Assembly: GCF_028369295.1 (NCBI RefSeq)
Contig: NZ_JAQMYP010000005.1
Coordinates: forward strand, 62,001 to 126,000
DNA from: Streptomyces sp. HD
GTDB taxonomy: Bacteria; Actinomycetota; Actinomycetes; Streptomycetales; Streptomycetaceae
Direction of reading: 5' to 3'
DNA length: 64,000 nt
In this document: in pieces, positions 8,944 through 18,883 of the stretch
Layout of the letters: each line of letters opens with the position of its first letter
Numbering within the stretch: position 1 is the first letter of the stretch
Program-made: the position numbers and the translations under genes
The notes under the pieces: model-generated
What the model was told of the DNA's origin: nothing
What the model saw: the letters and a program-made list of their open reading frames with translations, nothing else
The model's database searches: none

Positions 8944-9488
8944 ACGACGACATGCACGACGACGCGACGGGTGAGGAGTCCTTCGGCGAGCAGTCCTTGG
9001 ACCAACAGTCCCTGGGTGAACAGCCCTTGGGTGAACAGTCCTTGGGCGACGACGAGTTCGACGTCGGCCTGCTGGAGGAGGAACTGCGCCAGGCCGCCGC
9101 GATCCTGGACCCCGTGCCGGCCCAGTTGCGGCAGATCGCCGTCGAGGCGTTCGCACTGCACGATCTCGACGCCCGTATCGCCGAGTTGACCTTCGACTCG
9201 GTGGTGGACGCCATTCCGGTCAGGGGGGCCACGGACGTGCCGCGGATGCTGACCTTCCGCGCGGGGGAGGTGACCGTCGACGTGGAGGTGACCGCGCAGG
9301 GGCTGATGGGGCAGGTACTGCCTCCGCAGCAGGCCCGCATCGAGGTGCTCGGCGGCCCGCAGACGGTCACGCCGGTCCTGGCCGACGACATGGGCCGCTT
9401 CACCAGCGACGCCCCGCCGAGCGGCCCGTTCGCCCTGCGGCTGCGGACCGGCGGGGAAGTCGTGGTCACGGAGTGGCTGCGAGCCTGA
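8940..9488 (+). CDS. Small protein with acidic repeat N-terminus and beta-sandwich-like C-terminus
   Basis: 182 residues from GTG 8940, coupled to the sigma factor by a 4-bp GTGA overlap. Residues about 10-40 are an acidic Gln/Ser/Leu/Gly/Glu tract with repeated SLGEQ units. A helical stretch follows (EEELRQAAAILDPVPAQLRQIAVEAFALHDLDARIAELTFDS, given here only in outline, about residues 45-85). The final ~90 residues alternate beta-strand patterns ending in a DDMGRF...PPSGPFALRL motif like carboxypeptidase-regulatory or transthyretin-type sandwiches. I do not recognise a named family. By position it is a candidate sigma partner or protease substrate. Confidence 0.75.
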   Translation: MNDDMHDDATGEESFGEQSLDQQSLGEQPLGEQSLGDDEFDVGLLEEELRQAAAILDPVPAQLRQIAVEAFALHDLDARIAELTFDSVVDAIPVRGATDVPRMLTFRAGEVTVDVEVTAQGLMGQVLPPQQARIEVLGGPQTVTPVLADDMGRFTSDAPPSGPFALRLRTGGEVVVTEWLRA

Positions 9489-9506
9489 CCCTGCTGCCCA
9501 TCCCGG

Positions 9507-10307
9507 TCAGCGGGAGGCGGCGGTGTCCACCAGCGCCGCCAACGCCTGTGCGAGCCGGGTGAGTCCGGGACCGACCGGACCACCCGGCTCCGCCATGTAC
9601 GTGTCCCGACGGATCTCGATCATCAGGGCGGCGACGCGGGGCTCCTTGCCGTAGAACTCCAGCGGGACGTACGTACCGCTGAACGGGCTGTCCAACCCCG
9701 TCTCCCCGCACGGCGCGAACGCCTCCCGTGCCGCGGCGAGCAGCTCGGGCGGCGTGTGGAAGGGATCGGTGCCCAGGCAGACCGGCGGCCGCGGGCCCGC
9801 ACCGTGCAGCTCGTAGGGGAGCCGGGCGGTCGGATAGGAGTGGACGTCGATGATCACGGCCCGGCCGGTGGCGGCGAGCCGGTCGGCGACGGCCTCCGTC
9901 ATGGCCTTCGCATACGGCCGGAAGTACCGTTCGACGAGGGGCCCCGGGTCGGTGTCGGCGGGCCTCAGTTCCGCGAGATGCGTGGTCCGCGTGTAGACGG
10001 CCCCCATCCCCACGGCCAGCATCTCCTCCCGCTGGTCCGGGAACCGCTCCGGATCGACGACCAGCCGGGACAGCCGGTTCACAAACCGCCACGGCGTGAC
10101 CGCCGACGCCCCGGCCGCCTCCTCCGCGAGCTCCGCGGTGTGCGCGTCGACGATGTGGTCCAGCTCCCGCTCCAGCGCCCCGTCGTCCAGCACGATCCCC
10201 GCACGCACCTCGGGCGGCATCTCCCGCGCCGAGTGCGGCACATGCAGGATCACCGGCGATTCCCCGGCCCCAGGGAGCAGCTCGAACGACGGCGCGGCAG
10301 AGGTCAT
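9507..10307 (-). CDS. N-formylglutamate amidohydrolase family protein
   Basis: 266 residues from ATG 10307 (MTSAAPSFELL), with GGGAG upstream; longer in-frame starts add a tail unlike the family. The N-terminal VILHVPHSAREMPPEVR block and the later VIIDVHSYP motif with metal-binding His/Asp are characteristic of zinc-dependent N-formylglutamate deformylase/amidohydrolase (HutG-like). The family hydrolyses N-formyl-L-glutamate to formate and glutamate at the end of histidine degradation. No hut genes are nearby, so the physiological substrate is uncertain. It is convergent with the preceding small gene, with only 18 bp between the stops. Confidence 0.85.
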   Translation of the reverse strand: MTSAAPSFELLPGAGESPVILHVPHSAREMPPEVRAGIVLDDGALERELDHIVDAHTAELAEEAAGASAVTPWRFVNRLSRLVVDPERFPDQREEMLAVGMGAVYTRTTHLAELRPADTDPGPLVERYFRPYAKAMTEAVADRLAATGRAVIIDVHSYPTARLPYELHGAGPRPPVCLGTDPFHTPPELLAAAREAFAPCGETGLDSPFSGTYVPLEFYGKEPRVAALMIEIRRDTYMAEPGGPVGPGLTRLAQALAALVDTAASR

Positions 10308-10684
10308 GAGGGCTGCTCCCGGGGCGTTGTCAGTGGCAGGGTGCACCATCACAGCATGGACGAGGAGGGGGAGCTCAGCGGAATGGACCGAGGCCATGCT
10401 GGAAATCCTGCCGAGTGTGTTCACCGGCCATGACTACACAGGCCTGCGGGCCCGACACGAGTTCGTGAAATGTTCGAAGAAGTGAGGTCGGTGTCCGAGG
10501 TGATCGTAGAAAGGGGTGAATTTGGCAGCGAGCAAGAGCGCCCGTTCACGGAAGATGACGCGAAACTGATGTCTATCTCTCCTGGCGCACCGCCGATTAC
10601 CGCATATACGGAGAGTTCGCTCTGAAGGATCTCAGGACTTGCCTGTCGGGACTGCATGCCCTACACGGACGAGCGGCTTTCATC
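10308..10684. other. Region without a firm gene (10308-10684)
   Basis: 377 bp upstream of the amidohydrolase and before the next small gene. It is locally less GC-rich than its surroundings from about 10480 to 10680 and contains only the doubtful 51-codon frame listed separately. No tRNA-like fold or clear hairpin was seen. It may hold promoters for both flanking units or the remains of a degraded gene. Confidence 0.5.
10470..10625 (+). CDS. Doubtful small ORF (51 aa)
   Basis: ATG 10470 opens 51 codons (MFEEVRSVSEVIV...ITAYTESSL) ending at TGA 10623. The composition is acidic and plausible for a protein, and the region is less GC-rich than its neighbours, but no clear ribosome site precedes it and I recognise no family. 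It may be real, or a fragment left in the same degraded stretch as the winged-helix pseudogene. Confidence 0.3.
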   Translation: MFEEVRSVSEVIVERGEFGSEQERPFTEDDAKLMSISPGAPPITAYTESSL

Positions 10685-10933
10685 ATGGATGAGATCAAGA
10701 CGCCTGAGGAAGCACCGGGTTCCGGTCGGCTGACGGCGCTGCGGGTACCCATGAACATGTCGCACTGGCAGTATCTCTACTCCGACGTGCAATTGGCCGA
10801 CGAAGAGTTCCGTCGGCTCGCTCGGCAGTCGGAGTCTTCCCTGGACGCCCTTGAGGAATTCTTCCCCGCCTGGGACTGCGCGGATCTGCGGGCTCGACTG
10901 GAGGCCAGGGAGGGGCGCAGGCGCCGTGCATGA
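10685..10933 (+). CDS. Hypothetical small protein (82 aa)
   Basis: 82 residues from ATG 10685. The sequence has a conserved-looking core, LTALRVPMNMSHWQYLYSDV followed by a helical acidic stretch with LDALEEFFPAWDCADL. It is rich in Trp/Tyr and acidic residues, with no membrane segment or signal peptide. Function not recognised. Its stop overlaps the start of the winged-helix pseudogene (GTGCATGA at 10926-10933), suggesting the two were once co-translated. Confidence 0.5.
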   Translation: MDEIKTPEEAPGSGRLTALRVPMNMSHWQYLYSDVQLADEEFRRLARQSESSLDALEEFFPAWDCADLRARLEAREGRRRRA

Positions 10934-11193
10934 GCTTTCCCGGGCCGATGCCCGTCGTATCGCGGTGCGTGCGCAGCTGCTGGACGGCTCTTCGCCGGAC
11001 GGGCTGTTGGAGGTCGTACGGCGACCGGCTGGTCGGCAAGCTCGACGCCGCCGCCGACCGCAAGGCGGGGGTGCTGAGGGTGAACGCGCTCCACGAGGAC
11101 GTGCCGTTCACGAAGACCATGAGCGCGGAGATCGGCGGGGAGATCGAGGACCTGGCCCGCTGGCTGGAGCTGGAGCTCGTACTGCCCGGCTGA
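10926..11193 (+). pseudogene. Winged-helix DNA-binding (YcaQ/AlkX-like) pseudogene, internal deletion and frameshift
   Basis: From GTG 10926, with a good GGGAGGGG site, the frame encodes ELSRADARRIAVRAQLLDG and SPDGLLEVV, the N-terminus of winged-helix crosslink-repair glycosylase-like proteins (DUF1006 family). Near 11015-11025 it jumps frame into YGDRLVGKLDAAADRKAGVL and NALHEDVPFTKTM, which is the C-terminus of the same family. The family is normally ~350-400 residues, so roughly 0.9 kb of the middle is missing and the ends are joined out of frame. The intact start signals with a lost middle suggest a fairly recent deletion. No functional product is expected. Confidence 0.8.
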
Positions 11194-11218
11194 GTGCCTG
11201 TGCAGCGGGCGGACATGA

Positions 11219-11255
11219 CGCCGCCCCGGCAGACGTGGTGTCGGCCGGGGCGGCG
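11219..11255. terminator. Convergent hairpin terminator
   Basis: Arms CGCCGCCCCGGC (11219-11230) and GCCGGGGCGGCG (11244-11255) pair perfectly over 12 bp with a 13-nt loop. It is placed between the pseudogene and the 3' end of icd on the other strand. Confidence 0.75.
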
Positions 11256-11272
11256 CCTGGGAGCGGGGCGCG

Positions 11273-13657
<2,385 letters not shown>

Positions 13658-13724
13658 TCATGTAGGGAGATCACCGATACGGCGGCCGGTCCTGACCTCC
13701 CGGCCGCCCCAGCGAAAGCGGACC

Positions 13725-15299
13725 ATGAGATATCGCACCCGAGTGACGGCCCCCGCGGCCGCCCTGATCGGCACCGCGGCGGCCCTGACCGCCGCTCCCT
13801 CCGCCCACGCAGCGTCGACGACGGGGACGTCGGCCGCCAAGACCTCCGCCAAGACCTCCGGCACCCCGGGTTCCGAGACCCTCGGTGACAGCGTCTACCC
13901 GGCCCTCGGCAACGACGGCTACCGTGTCGCGGCCTACCACCTCGACTTCTCCTACGACGCCACGACCCGCCTGGTCGACGCCACCGCCGCCTTGAAGATC
14001 CGCACCACCCAGGCCCTGAGCCGCTTCTCCCTCGACGCGCTCGGCCTCGACGTCCGCTCCGTGCGCGTCGGCGGCCGCACGGCGACGTTCGAACAGGTGG
14101 GCGAGAAGCTGCGCATAACGCCCGCGCAGACCCTGCCCGCCAAGTGCTCGGTCACCGTCTGCGTCGAGTACTCGGCGGACCCGCGCCGTATTCCGCAGCC
14201 GCACACCGGCTGGGTAGACACGCTGGACGGGTTCGCAGTCTGCTGCCAGCCGAACTTGGCCCACACCGTCTTCCCGTGCAACGACCACCCCTCCGACAAG
14301 GCCGACTTCACGTTCCGCGTGACCGTCCCCGGCGGCCTGCGCGGCGTGGCCACCGGCCTGCTCGAACGCACCGAGAGCCTCTCCGGCGGCCGTACGGCGT
14401 ACACGTACCGCTCCCGCGAGCCCATGGCCACCGAGCTGGTGCAGATCACGGTCGGCGACTACGTGATCAAGGACCGGCAGGGCCCGCACGGCCTCCCGCT
14501 GCGCGATGTCGTCCCGGTCGCGCGCGCCGAGGCACTGGAACCGGCGCTCGCGCTGACGCCGAACCTGGTCGAGTGGCTGGAGGCGCGGCTCGGGGCCTAC
14601 CCCTTCGAGACGTACGGCCTACTGCCCTGCAACTCCGACGCCCCGAACGCTTTCGACTTCACCGGCCTGGAGAGCCAGACCCTGACCATCTACAAGCCGA
14701 ACTACCTGCTCCAGGCGGAGCCGAAGATCGGCTCGCACATGATGCACGAGCTGGTCCACTCCTACTTCGGCAACAGTGTCAGCCCCGCCACCTGGGCCGA
14801 CCTGTGGATCAACGAGGGCCACGCCGACTTCTACGGGCTGCTGTACCGCTACGAGCGCGGCTGGCCGGACTCCCTGGGGCTGACCACCATGGAAGCCCGG
14901 ATGAAGCACACCTACGCGCAGGGTGACCAGTGGCGCCGCGACTCGGGGCCGGTCGCGGCGCCGAACGCGGTGAACCTGTTCGACAGCCAGCGCTACCTGG
15001 GCGGTGTCCTGGTCCTGTACGCGCTGCGCAACCTCGTCGGCGAGAGCGCCTTCAACGCCCTTGAGCGCGCGTTCCTCGACCGCTACCGCAATTCCGCGGC
15101 GTCGACGGCCGACTACATCGCCGTAGCCTCGGAGGTCTCGGGTCAGGATCTGTCCGGATTCCTTCGGGACTGGCTGTACGGCACGAAGACGCCGCGGATG
15201 CCGGGGCACCCGGACTGGACGGTCACCCCGGTGAACCCGTCGCTCGCCGCGCCGCACAGCCGCAAGAGCGGCCACCACGACAACTCGGCCACCCTCTAG
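13725..15299 (+). CDS. Secreted M1 family metallopeptidase (aminopeptidase N-like)
   Basis: 524 residues from ATG 13725 (MRYRTRVT), which starts a Sec signal peptide with an Ala-rich core ending near PSAHA. The catalytic zinc motif HELVHSYFGN with the downstream glutamate in WINEGHADFYG gives the M1 pattern HExxH-x18-E. The classical GAMEN exopeptidase motif is replaced by a divergent FTGLESQT, so substrate binding may differ from aminopeptidase N. It should cleave peptides outside the cell. It is convergent with the MscS gene, 15 bp apart. Confidence 0.88.
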   Translation: MRYRTRVTAPAAALIGTAAALTAAPSAHAASTTGTSAAKTSAKTSGTPGSETLGDSVYPALGNDGYRVAAYHLDFSYDATTRLVDATAALKIRTTQALSRFSLDALGLDVRSVRVGGRTATFEQVGEKLRITPAQTLPAKCSVTVCVEYSADPRRIPQPHTGWVDTLDGFAVCCQPNLAHTVFPCNDHPSDKADFTFRVTVPGGLRGVATGLLERTESLSGGRTAYTYRSREPMATELVQITVGDYVIKDRQGPHGLPLRDVVPVARAEALEPALALTPNLVEWLEARLGAYPFETYGLLPCNSDAPNAFDFTGLESQTLTIYKPNYLLQAEPKIGSHMMHELVHSYFGNSVSPATWADLWINEGHADFYGLLYRYERGWPDSLGLTTMEARMKHTYAQGDQWRRDSGPVAAPNAVNLFDSQRYLGGVLVLYALRNLVGESAFNALERAFLDRYRNSAASTADYIAVASEVSGQDLSGFLRDWLYGTKTPRMPGHPDWTVTPVNPSLAAPHSRKSGHHDNSATL

Positions 15300-15314
15300 G
15301 GACGTTCGGGCAGG

Positions 15315-16409
15315 TCAGTCGAGGTGGACGGGGGTCACCCCGTCCACCTCCTCGCGGACGCGCTGCTGCGGTATCGCCACCGTCCCGTGCTGGATGGCCA
15401 CCGTGCGCGTGGGCGCCGGGATGTTGATGCCCTCCTTGCGGTAGCGCTTGTGCAGACGCTTGATGAACTCGTGCTTGATCCGGTACTGGTCGCTGAACTC
15501 GCCGACGCCCAGGATGACGGTGAAGCCGATCCGGGAGTCGCCGAAGGTGTGGAAGCGGATGATCGGCTCGTGGTCCGGCAGGGCACCCTCGACCTCGGCC
15601 ATGACCTCGCCGATGACCTCGTTCGTGACCCGCTCGACGTGGTCGAGGTCGCTGTCGTAGGCGACGCCGACCTGGACCAGGATCGTCAGCTGCTGCTCGG
15701 GACGCATGAAGTTGGTCATGTTCGTCTTCGCGAGCTCCCCGTTGGGGATGACGATGAGGTTGTTGGAGAGCGCCCGCACCGTCGTCTGGCGCCAGTTGAT
15801 GTCCTCGACGTAGCCCTCCTCACCGCTGGCCAGTCGGATGTAGTCGCCGGGCTGGACGGTCTTGGAGGCGAGGATGTGGATGCCCGCGAAGAGGTTGGCG
15901 AGCGTGTCCTGAAGCGCGAGCGCGACCGCCAGACCGCCGACGCCCAGGGCCGTGAGCAGGGGCGCTATGGAGATGCCCAGAGTCTGGAGCACCACCAGGA
16001 AGCCGATGGCCAGGACCAGGATCCGGGTGATGTTGACGAAGATCGTGGCGGAGCCGGCGACCCCGGGGCGGGACTGGGTGACCGACCGCATCACACCGGC
16101 GATCCCGCGGGCCGCGGCCAGCGTCACGACGAAGATGAGCAGCACGGTAAGGGTCTGATTGACGTTGTGCTGGACCGTCCGGGTCAGCGGCAGCGCCGCG
16201 CCCGCGGAGGCCGCGCCGCCGAGGAACGCCGCCCACGGCACCACGGACCGCAGCACGTCCACGATGAGGTCGTCGCCGCTCCAGCGGGTGCGGTCGGCGT
16301 GCTTGCCCAGCCAGCGCAGCAGCATCCGCAGCAGGAAGGCCGCGAGCAGCCCGGCCGCCACGGCAATCCCGGCGATGACCAGGTCGTCCACGGTGAGAGC
16401 TCGGTTCAC
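15315..16409 (-). CDS. MscS-family mechanosensitive ion channel
   Basis: 364 residues from GTG 16409 with GGAGGTGA just upstream. N-terminal hydrophobic helices (about residues 10-30, 60-80, 88-108 and 130-150) are followed by the pore-lining TM3 segment rich in Gly/Ala (LLTALGVGGLAVALALQDTLANLFAG). The beta domain (VQPGDYIRLASGEEGYVEDINWRQT) and a C-terminal cytoplasmic domain come next. The channel releases solutes on hypo-osmotic shock. The final codons (VDGVTPVHLD) are part of a perfect terminator hairpin. Confidence 0.92.
   Translation of the reverse strand: MNRALTVDDLVIAGIAVAAGLLAAFLLRMLLRWLGKHADRTRWSGDDLIVDVLRSVVPWAAFLGGAASAGAALPLTRTVQHNVNQTLTVLLIFVVTLAAARGIAGVMRSVTQSRPGVAGSATIFVNITRILVLAIGFLVVLQTLGISIAPLLTALGVGGLAVALALQDTLANLFAGIHILASKTVQPGDYIRLASGEEGYVEDINWRQTTVRALSNNLIVIPNGELAKTNMTNFMRPEQQLTILVQVGVAYDSDLDHVERVTNEVIGEVMAEVEGALPDHEPIIRFHTFGDSRIGFTVILGVGEFSDQYRIKHEFIKRLHKRYRKEGINIPAPTRTVAIQHGTVAIPQQRVREEVDGVTPVHLD
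15321..15350. terminator. Terminator hairpin inside the mscS-like 3' coding end
   Basis: GAGGTGGACGGGG (15321-15333), a 4-nt loop and CCCCGTCCACCTC (15338-15350) form a perfect 13-bp stem. It overlaps the last codons of the channel gene and lies 20 bp past the stop of the convergent M1 gene, so it can stop transcription from both sides. Confidence 0.8.
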
Positions 16410-16783
16410 CGGTCACCTCCGGGGAGAAAAGCTGCGGCGAATCCCTCCGCCGACGGCCGGATGTGAAGTCTCGTCACGTTGTCACCTGCTCGATTCCGCG
16501 ATGTGCCGTCGTGCCGGCCACCCCATCCCCCGAGGCCGGCACGAGGGCTCATCCTGCCGTATCGGGTACACGTGTTCGTGCCGGGATCGTCGGCCGGACG
16601 TCCTCATCGGTTGCTTTCGGGCATTCTCCCGCGGACTCCGGCCGTCTCCGAGGGCCGAACGACCGCACCCCGGGGCTCGCTTGATGCATGAGCGCCGTGC
16701 GAGGGCCGCTCACCACCGTGCGCGCCCCGGCGTCCGGCGAGGGCGTGCGGCCTGCGAGGTGAGGATGCCGTACGGCGACGCCG
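16410..16783. other. Intergenic region with one strong hairpin
   Basis: 374 bp between two minus-strand genes. The only structure seen is a hairpin at 16510-16543 with perfect 10-bp arms (CGTGCCGGCC / GGCCGGCACG) around a 14-nt loop, which could terminate transcription from the crotonase gene upstream. The part next to 16410 should contain the mscS promoter; no consensus was clear. Confidence 0.5.
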
Positions 16784-17548
16784 TCACAGGTCCGTGAACG
16801 ACCCGTGCCGCCCCGCACCCGAGGCGAAGCGGGCCGCGCCCTCCAGGCTCTGCCTCAACACGCCCATGCCGTGACGGAGTTCACCTCGCATCGCCGCCGG
16901 CTCGTCCAGCCCGTCCTGGTCGAGCACCGAGGCACGGTCGGCGCGCAGACACGCCTGCGGGAACCGGGCGATCGTGGCGGCCAGCTCCTCCGCCTCGGCG
17001 CGGGCACGTCCGGTCGGCACCACCCGGTTGGCGAGCCCGATGGCGTGGGCCTCGCTCGCCGGCACCGGCCGTCCGGTCAGGATCAGGTCCAGTGCGCGGC
17101 TCGTGCCGATCAGCCGGGGCAGCCGTACGGTGCCGCCGTCGATCAGCGGTACGCCCCAGCGGCGGCAGAACACCCCGAAGACGGCGTCCTCCTCGGCCAC
17201 CCGCAGATCGCACCACAACGCCAGCTCAAGCCCGCCCGCCACGGCGTGCCCCGCGACCGCCGCGATGACGGGCTTCGACAGCCGCAGCCGCGTCGGCCCC
17301 ATCGGACCGTCGCCCTCCTCGGCGACCCGGTTGCCCCGCTCGGTGCCCAGCCCCTTGAGGTCGGCGCCCGCGCAGAACGTGCCCCCCTCACCCCACAGCA
17401 CCGCCACCCTCGCCTCGTCGTCCGCCTCGAACTCCCGGAAGGCGGCGGTGAGCTCGGCCGCGGTCGGGCCGTCGACCGCGTTGCGGACCTCGGGACGGGA
17501 CAGGACGACGGTGGTGACGTGTCCCTGGCGCTCGACGCGGACCGGCAT
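16784..17548 (-). CDS. Crotonase/enoyl-CoA hydratase-isomerase family protein
   Basis: 254 residues from ATG 17548 with AAGGGA upstream. The crotonase fold is visible in VVLSRPEVRNAVDG, the oxyanion segment GTFCAGADLKGLG and AAVAGHAVAGGLELALWCDLRVA, and the catalytic-region GVPLIDGGTVRLPRLIG. The Asp-Gly-Gly in place of a Glu-containing LxxEY-type site leaves the precise chemistry (hydratase, isomerase or hydrolase) open. It should act on acyl-CoA thioesters in the cytoplasm. It stands alone between the channel and the YbhN-like gene. Confidence 0.88.
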   Translation of the reverse strand: MPVRVERQGHVTTVVLSRPEVRNAVDGPTAAELTAAFREFEADDEARVAVLWGEGGTFCAGADLKGLGTERGNRVAEEGDGPMGPTRLRLSKPVIAAVAGHAVAGGLELALWCDLRVAEEDAVFGVFCRRWGVPLIDGGTVRLPRLIGTSRALDLILTGRPVPASEAHAIGLANRVVPTGRARAEAEELAATIARFPQACLRADRASVLDQDGLDEPAAMRGELRHGMGVLRQSLEGAARFASGAGRHGSFTDL

Positions 17549-17597
17549 GGTGGGGTCCCTTCAGTGGGTGGACCCCGTACGTTACTGATCGGTCACA

Positions 17598-17738
17598 TGA
17601 CCTTCCAGCGGACCTGCCCGGTCCGTTGACGTTCCGGCGGACTCGACCGCTCTCTCGGCCTTCCAGCGGACCCGACCGTCAGCTGACCTTCCAGCGACCC
17701 GACCCGGCCCGACCGGTCAGATGACCTTCCACCGCACC
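17598..17738. repeat. Five decaying ~30-bp copies of a gene's 3' end
   Basis: The segment TGACCTTCCASCGSACC occurs at about 17598, 17627, 17657, 17684 and 17721 with periods near 30, 30, 27 and 37 bp and increasing divergence. The last copy is the genuine 3' coding end (VRWKVI) of the YbhN-like gene on the minus strand; the other four lie beyond its stop codon. This looks like tandem duplication of the gene's tail followed by decay. Confidence 0.75.
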
Positions 17739-18775
17739 AGCGCGCCCAGCGTCAACGCCCCCGGCAGCAGCGGCAGCCACACCGTGATGATCCGGTACGC
17801 CAGCACCACCGCCGTCGCCAGCGCGACCGGCCCGCCCGCCGCCACCAGGGCCACGATCAGCGCCGCCTCGACCGAGCCGAGCCCACCGGGCGTCGGCACG
17901 AGGGCGACGGCGACGGTCGCCGCCAGATACGCGAGTGCCATGTGCGCCGGCGGTACGTCCAGCCCCAGGGCGAGCCCGACCAGGACCAGGCCGGCCGCCT
18001 GAAGCGTCGGGAAGGCCAGCGAACCGCCCCACAACGCCAGAGCCCGGGACGGACGGGTGTGCACCGACCGCGCCTCGCCGAGCGCGGTGCGCAGGAACGA
18101 CAGCACGGCGGTCCGCAGCCGTCGTACGAGAGCGAGGACGGCCACGGCCACGCACGCCGTCGCGCCGATGATCAGCAGCAGCGGTCCCCACGACCCCTCC
18201 GGAAGGAGCGGCCCCAGCTGGAGGGCGTGCGGGAAGGCGATCAGGAGCGCGGCCAGCAGACCGACCCGGGCGATGCTCTCCGCGAGCAGATACAGCGCCA
18301 GCGCCGCCGAGGAGCGGGCCAGCGGCAGCCCGCACACCGTCATGAAGCGCAGGTTGACCGCGCTCGCGCCGAGCCCCGTGGGCAGCAGGTGGTTGGCCGA
18401 GCCCGCCGCGAACTGGGTGATGAGCAGCCGCAGTTTCGGCAGCCGGTCGATCACCGCGCCCTGCCGGGTGACCGCCGCCGCGACCCAGGTCATGCAGGTG
18501 GCGCCGGCCGCGGCGAGCAGCCACGGCCACTTGGCCGTCGCCAGATGTCCGATGCCCTCGGCGAGCACGGCCCGGTGCTGCACCGCGACCACGACGACGA
18601 GGACGAGCGGAAGCAGGACCAGTACCTGGCGGAGCGGGACGCGCTTGAGCAGGCGTCCCAGGGGGAGTCGTACCGCTGTCACATTCGGAGAGGGTCTCCG
18701 CGCCGCGCCAACGGCGGGTTGCGGCAGCGCAGACGGCGCCTTACGGACCGGCTGCGGACGGCTGTCGATCTTCAC
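17717..18775 (-). CDS. YbhN / LPG-synthase-TM family membrane protein
   Basis: 352 residues from GTG 18775 (MKIDSRPQPVRK), the only suitable start before the divergent gene. It carries about eight hydrophobic segments. The SANHLLPTGLGASAVNLRFM block and the VALVPTPGGLGSVEAALI motif identify the lysylphosphatidylglycerol synthase transmembrane (flippase-like) superfamily, here without the soluble synthase domain. A role in lipid or envelope-precursor translocation is inferred from the family; no substrate is known. A short cytoplasmic Pro/Arg-rich N-terminus precedes TM1. The 3' end is repeated downstream. Confidence 0.85.
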   Translation of the reverse strand: MKIDSRPQPVRKAPSALPQPAVGAARRPSPNVTAVRLPLGRLLKRVPLRQVLVLLPLVLVVVVAVQHRAVLAEGIGHLATAKWPWLLAAAGATCMTWVAAAVTRQGAVIDRLPKLRLLITQFAAGSANHLLPTGLGASAVNLRFMTVCGLPLARSSAALALYLLAESIARVGLLAALLIAFPHALQLGPLLPEGSWGPLLLIIGATACVAVAVLALVRRLRTAVLSFLRTALGEARSVHTRPSRALALWGGSLAFPTLQAAGLVLVGLALGLDVPPAHMALAYLAATVAVALVPTPGGLGSVEAALIVALVAAGGPVALATAVVLAYRIITVWLPLLPGALTLGALVRWKVI

Positions 18776-18845
18776 GAAGCCGTCGACACCGCCTTCTGCC
18801 TCGGTACCGCCTCCTGACTTGGTGCCGCCTCCTGCCTCGGCGATG

Positions 18846-18876
18846 TTGACCTCAACATTGCTTGAGGTTCTACGTT
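18846..18876 (+). promoter_or_regulatory. MerR/SoxR-type promoter with 19-bp spacer and operator dyad
   Basis: TTGACC (18846-18851) and TACGTT (18871-18876) are separated by 19 bp, the long spacer typical of MerR-family promoters. The spacer contains the dyad ACCTCAA-6-TTGAGGT (18849-18868), very close to the SoxR box as I know it (CCTCAA...TTGAGG, 18 bp). The -10 lies 7 bp before the ABC transporter ATG at 18884, so transcription should begin at or next to the start codon. Confidence 0.8.
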
Positions 18877-18883
18877 CCTCCTC

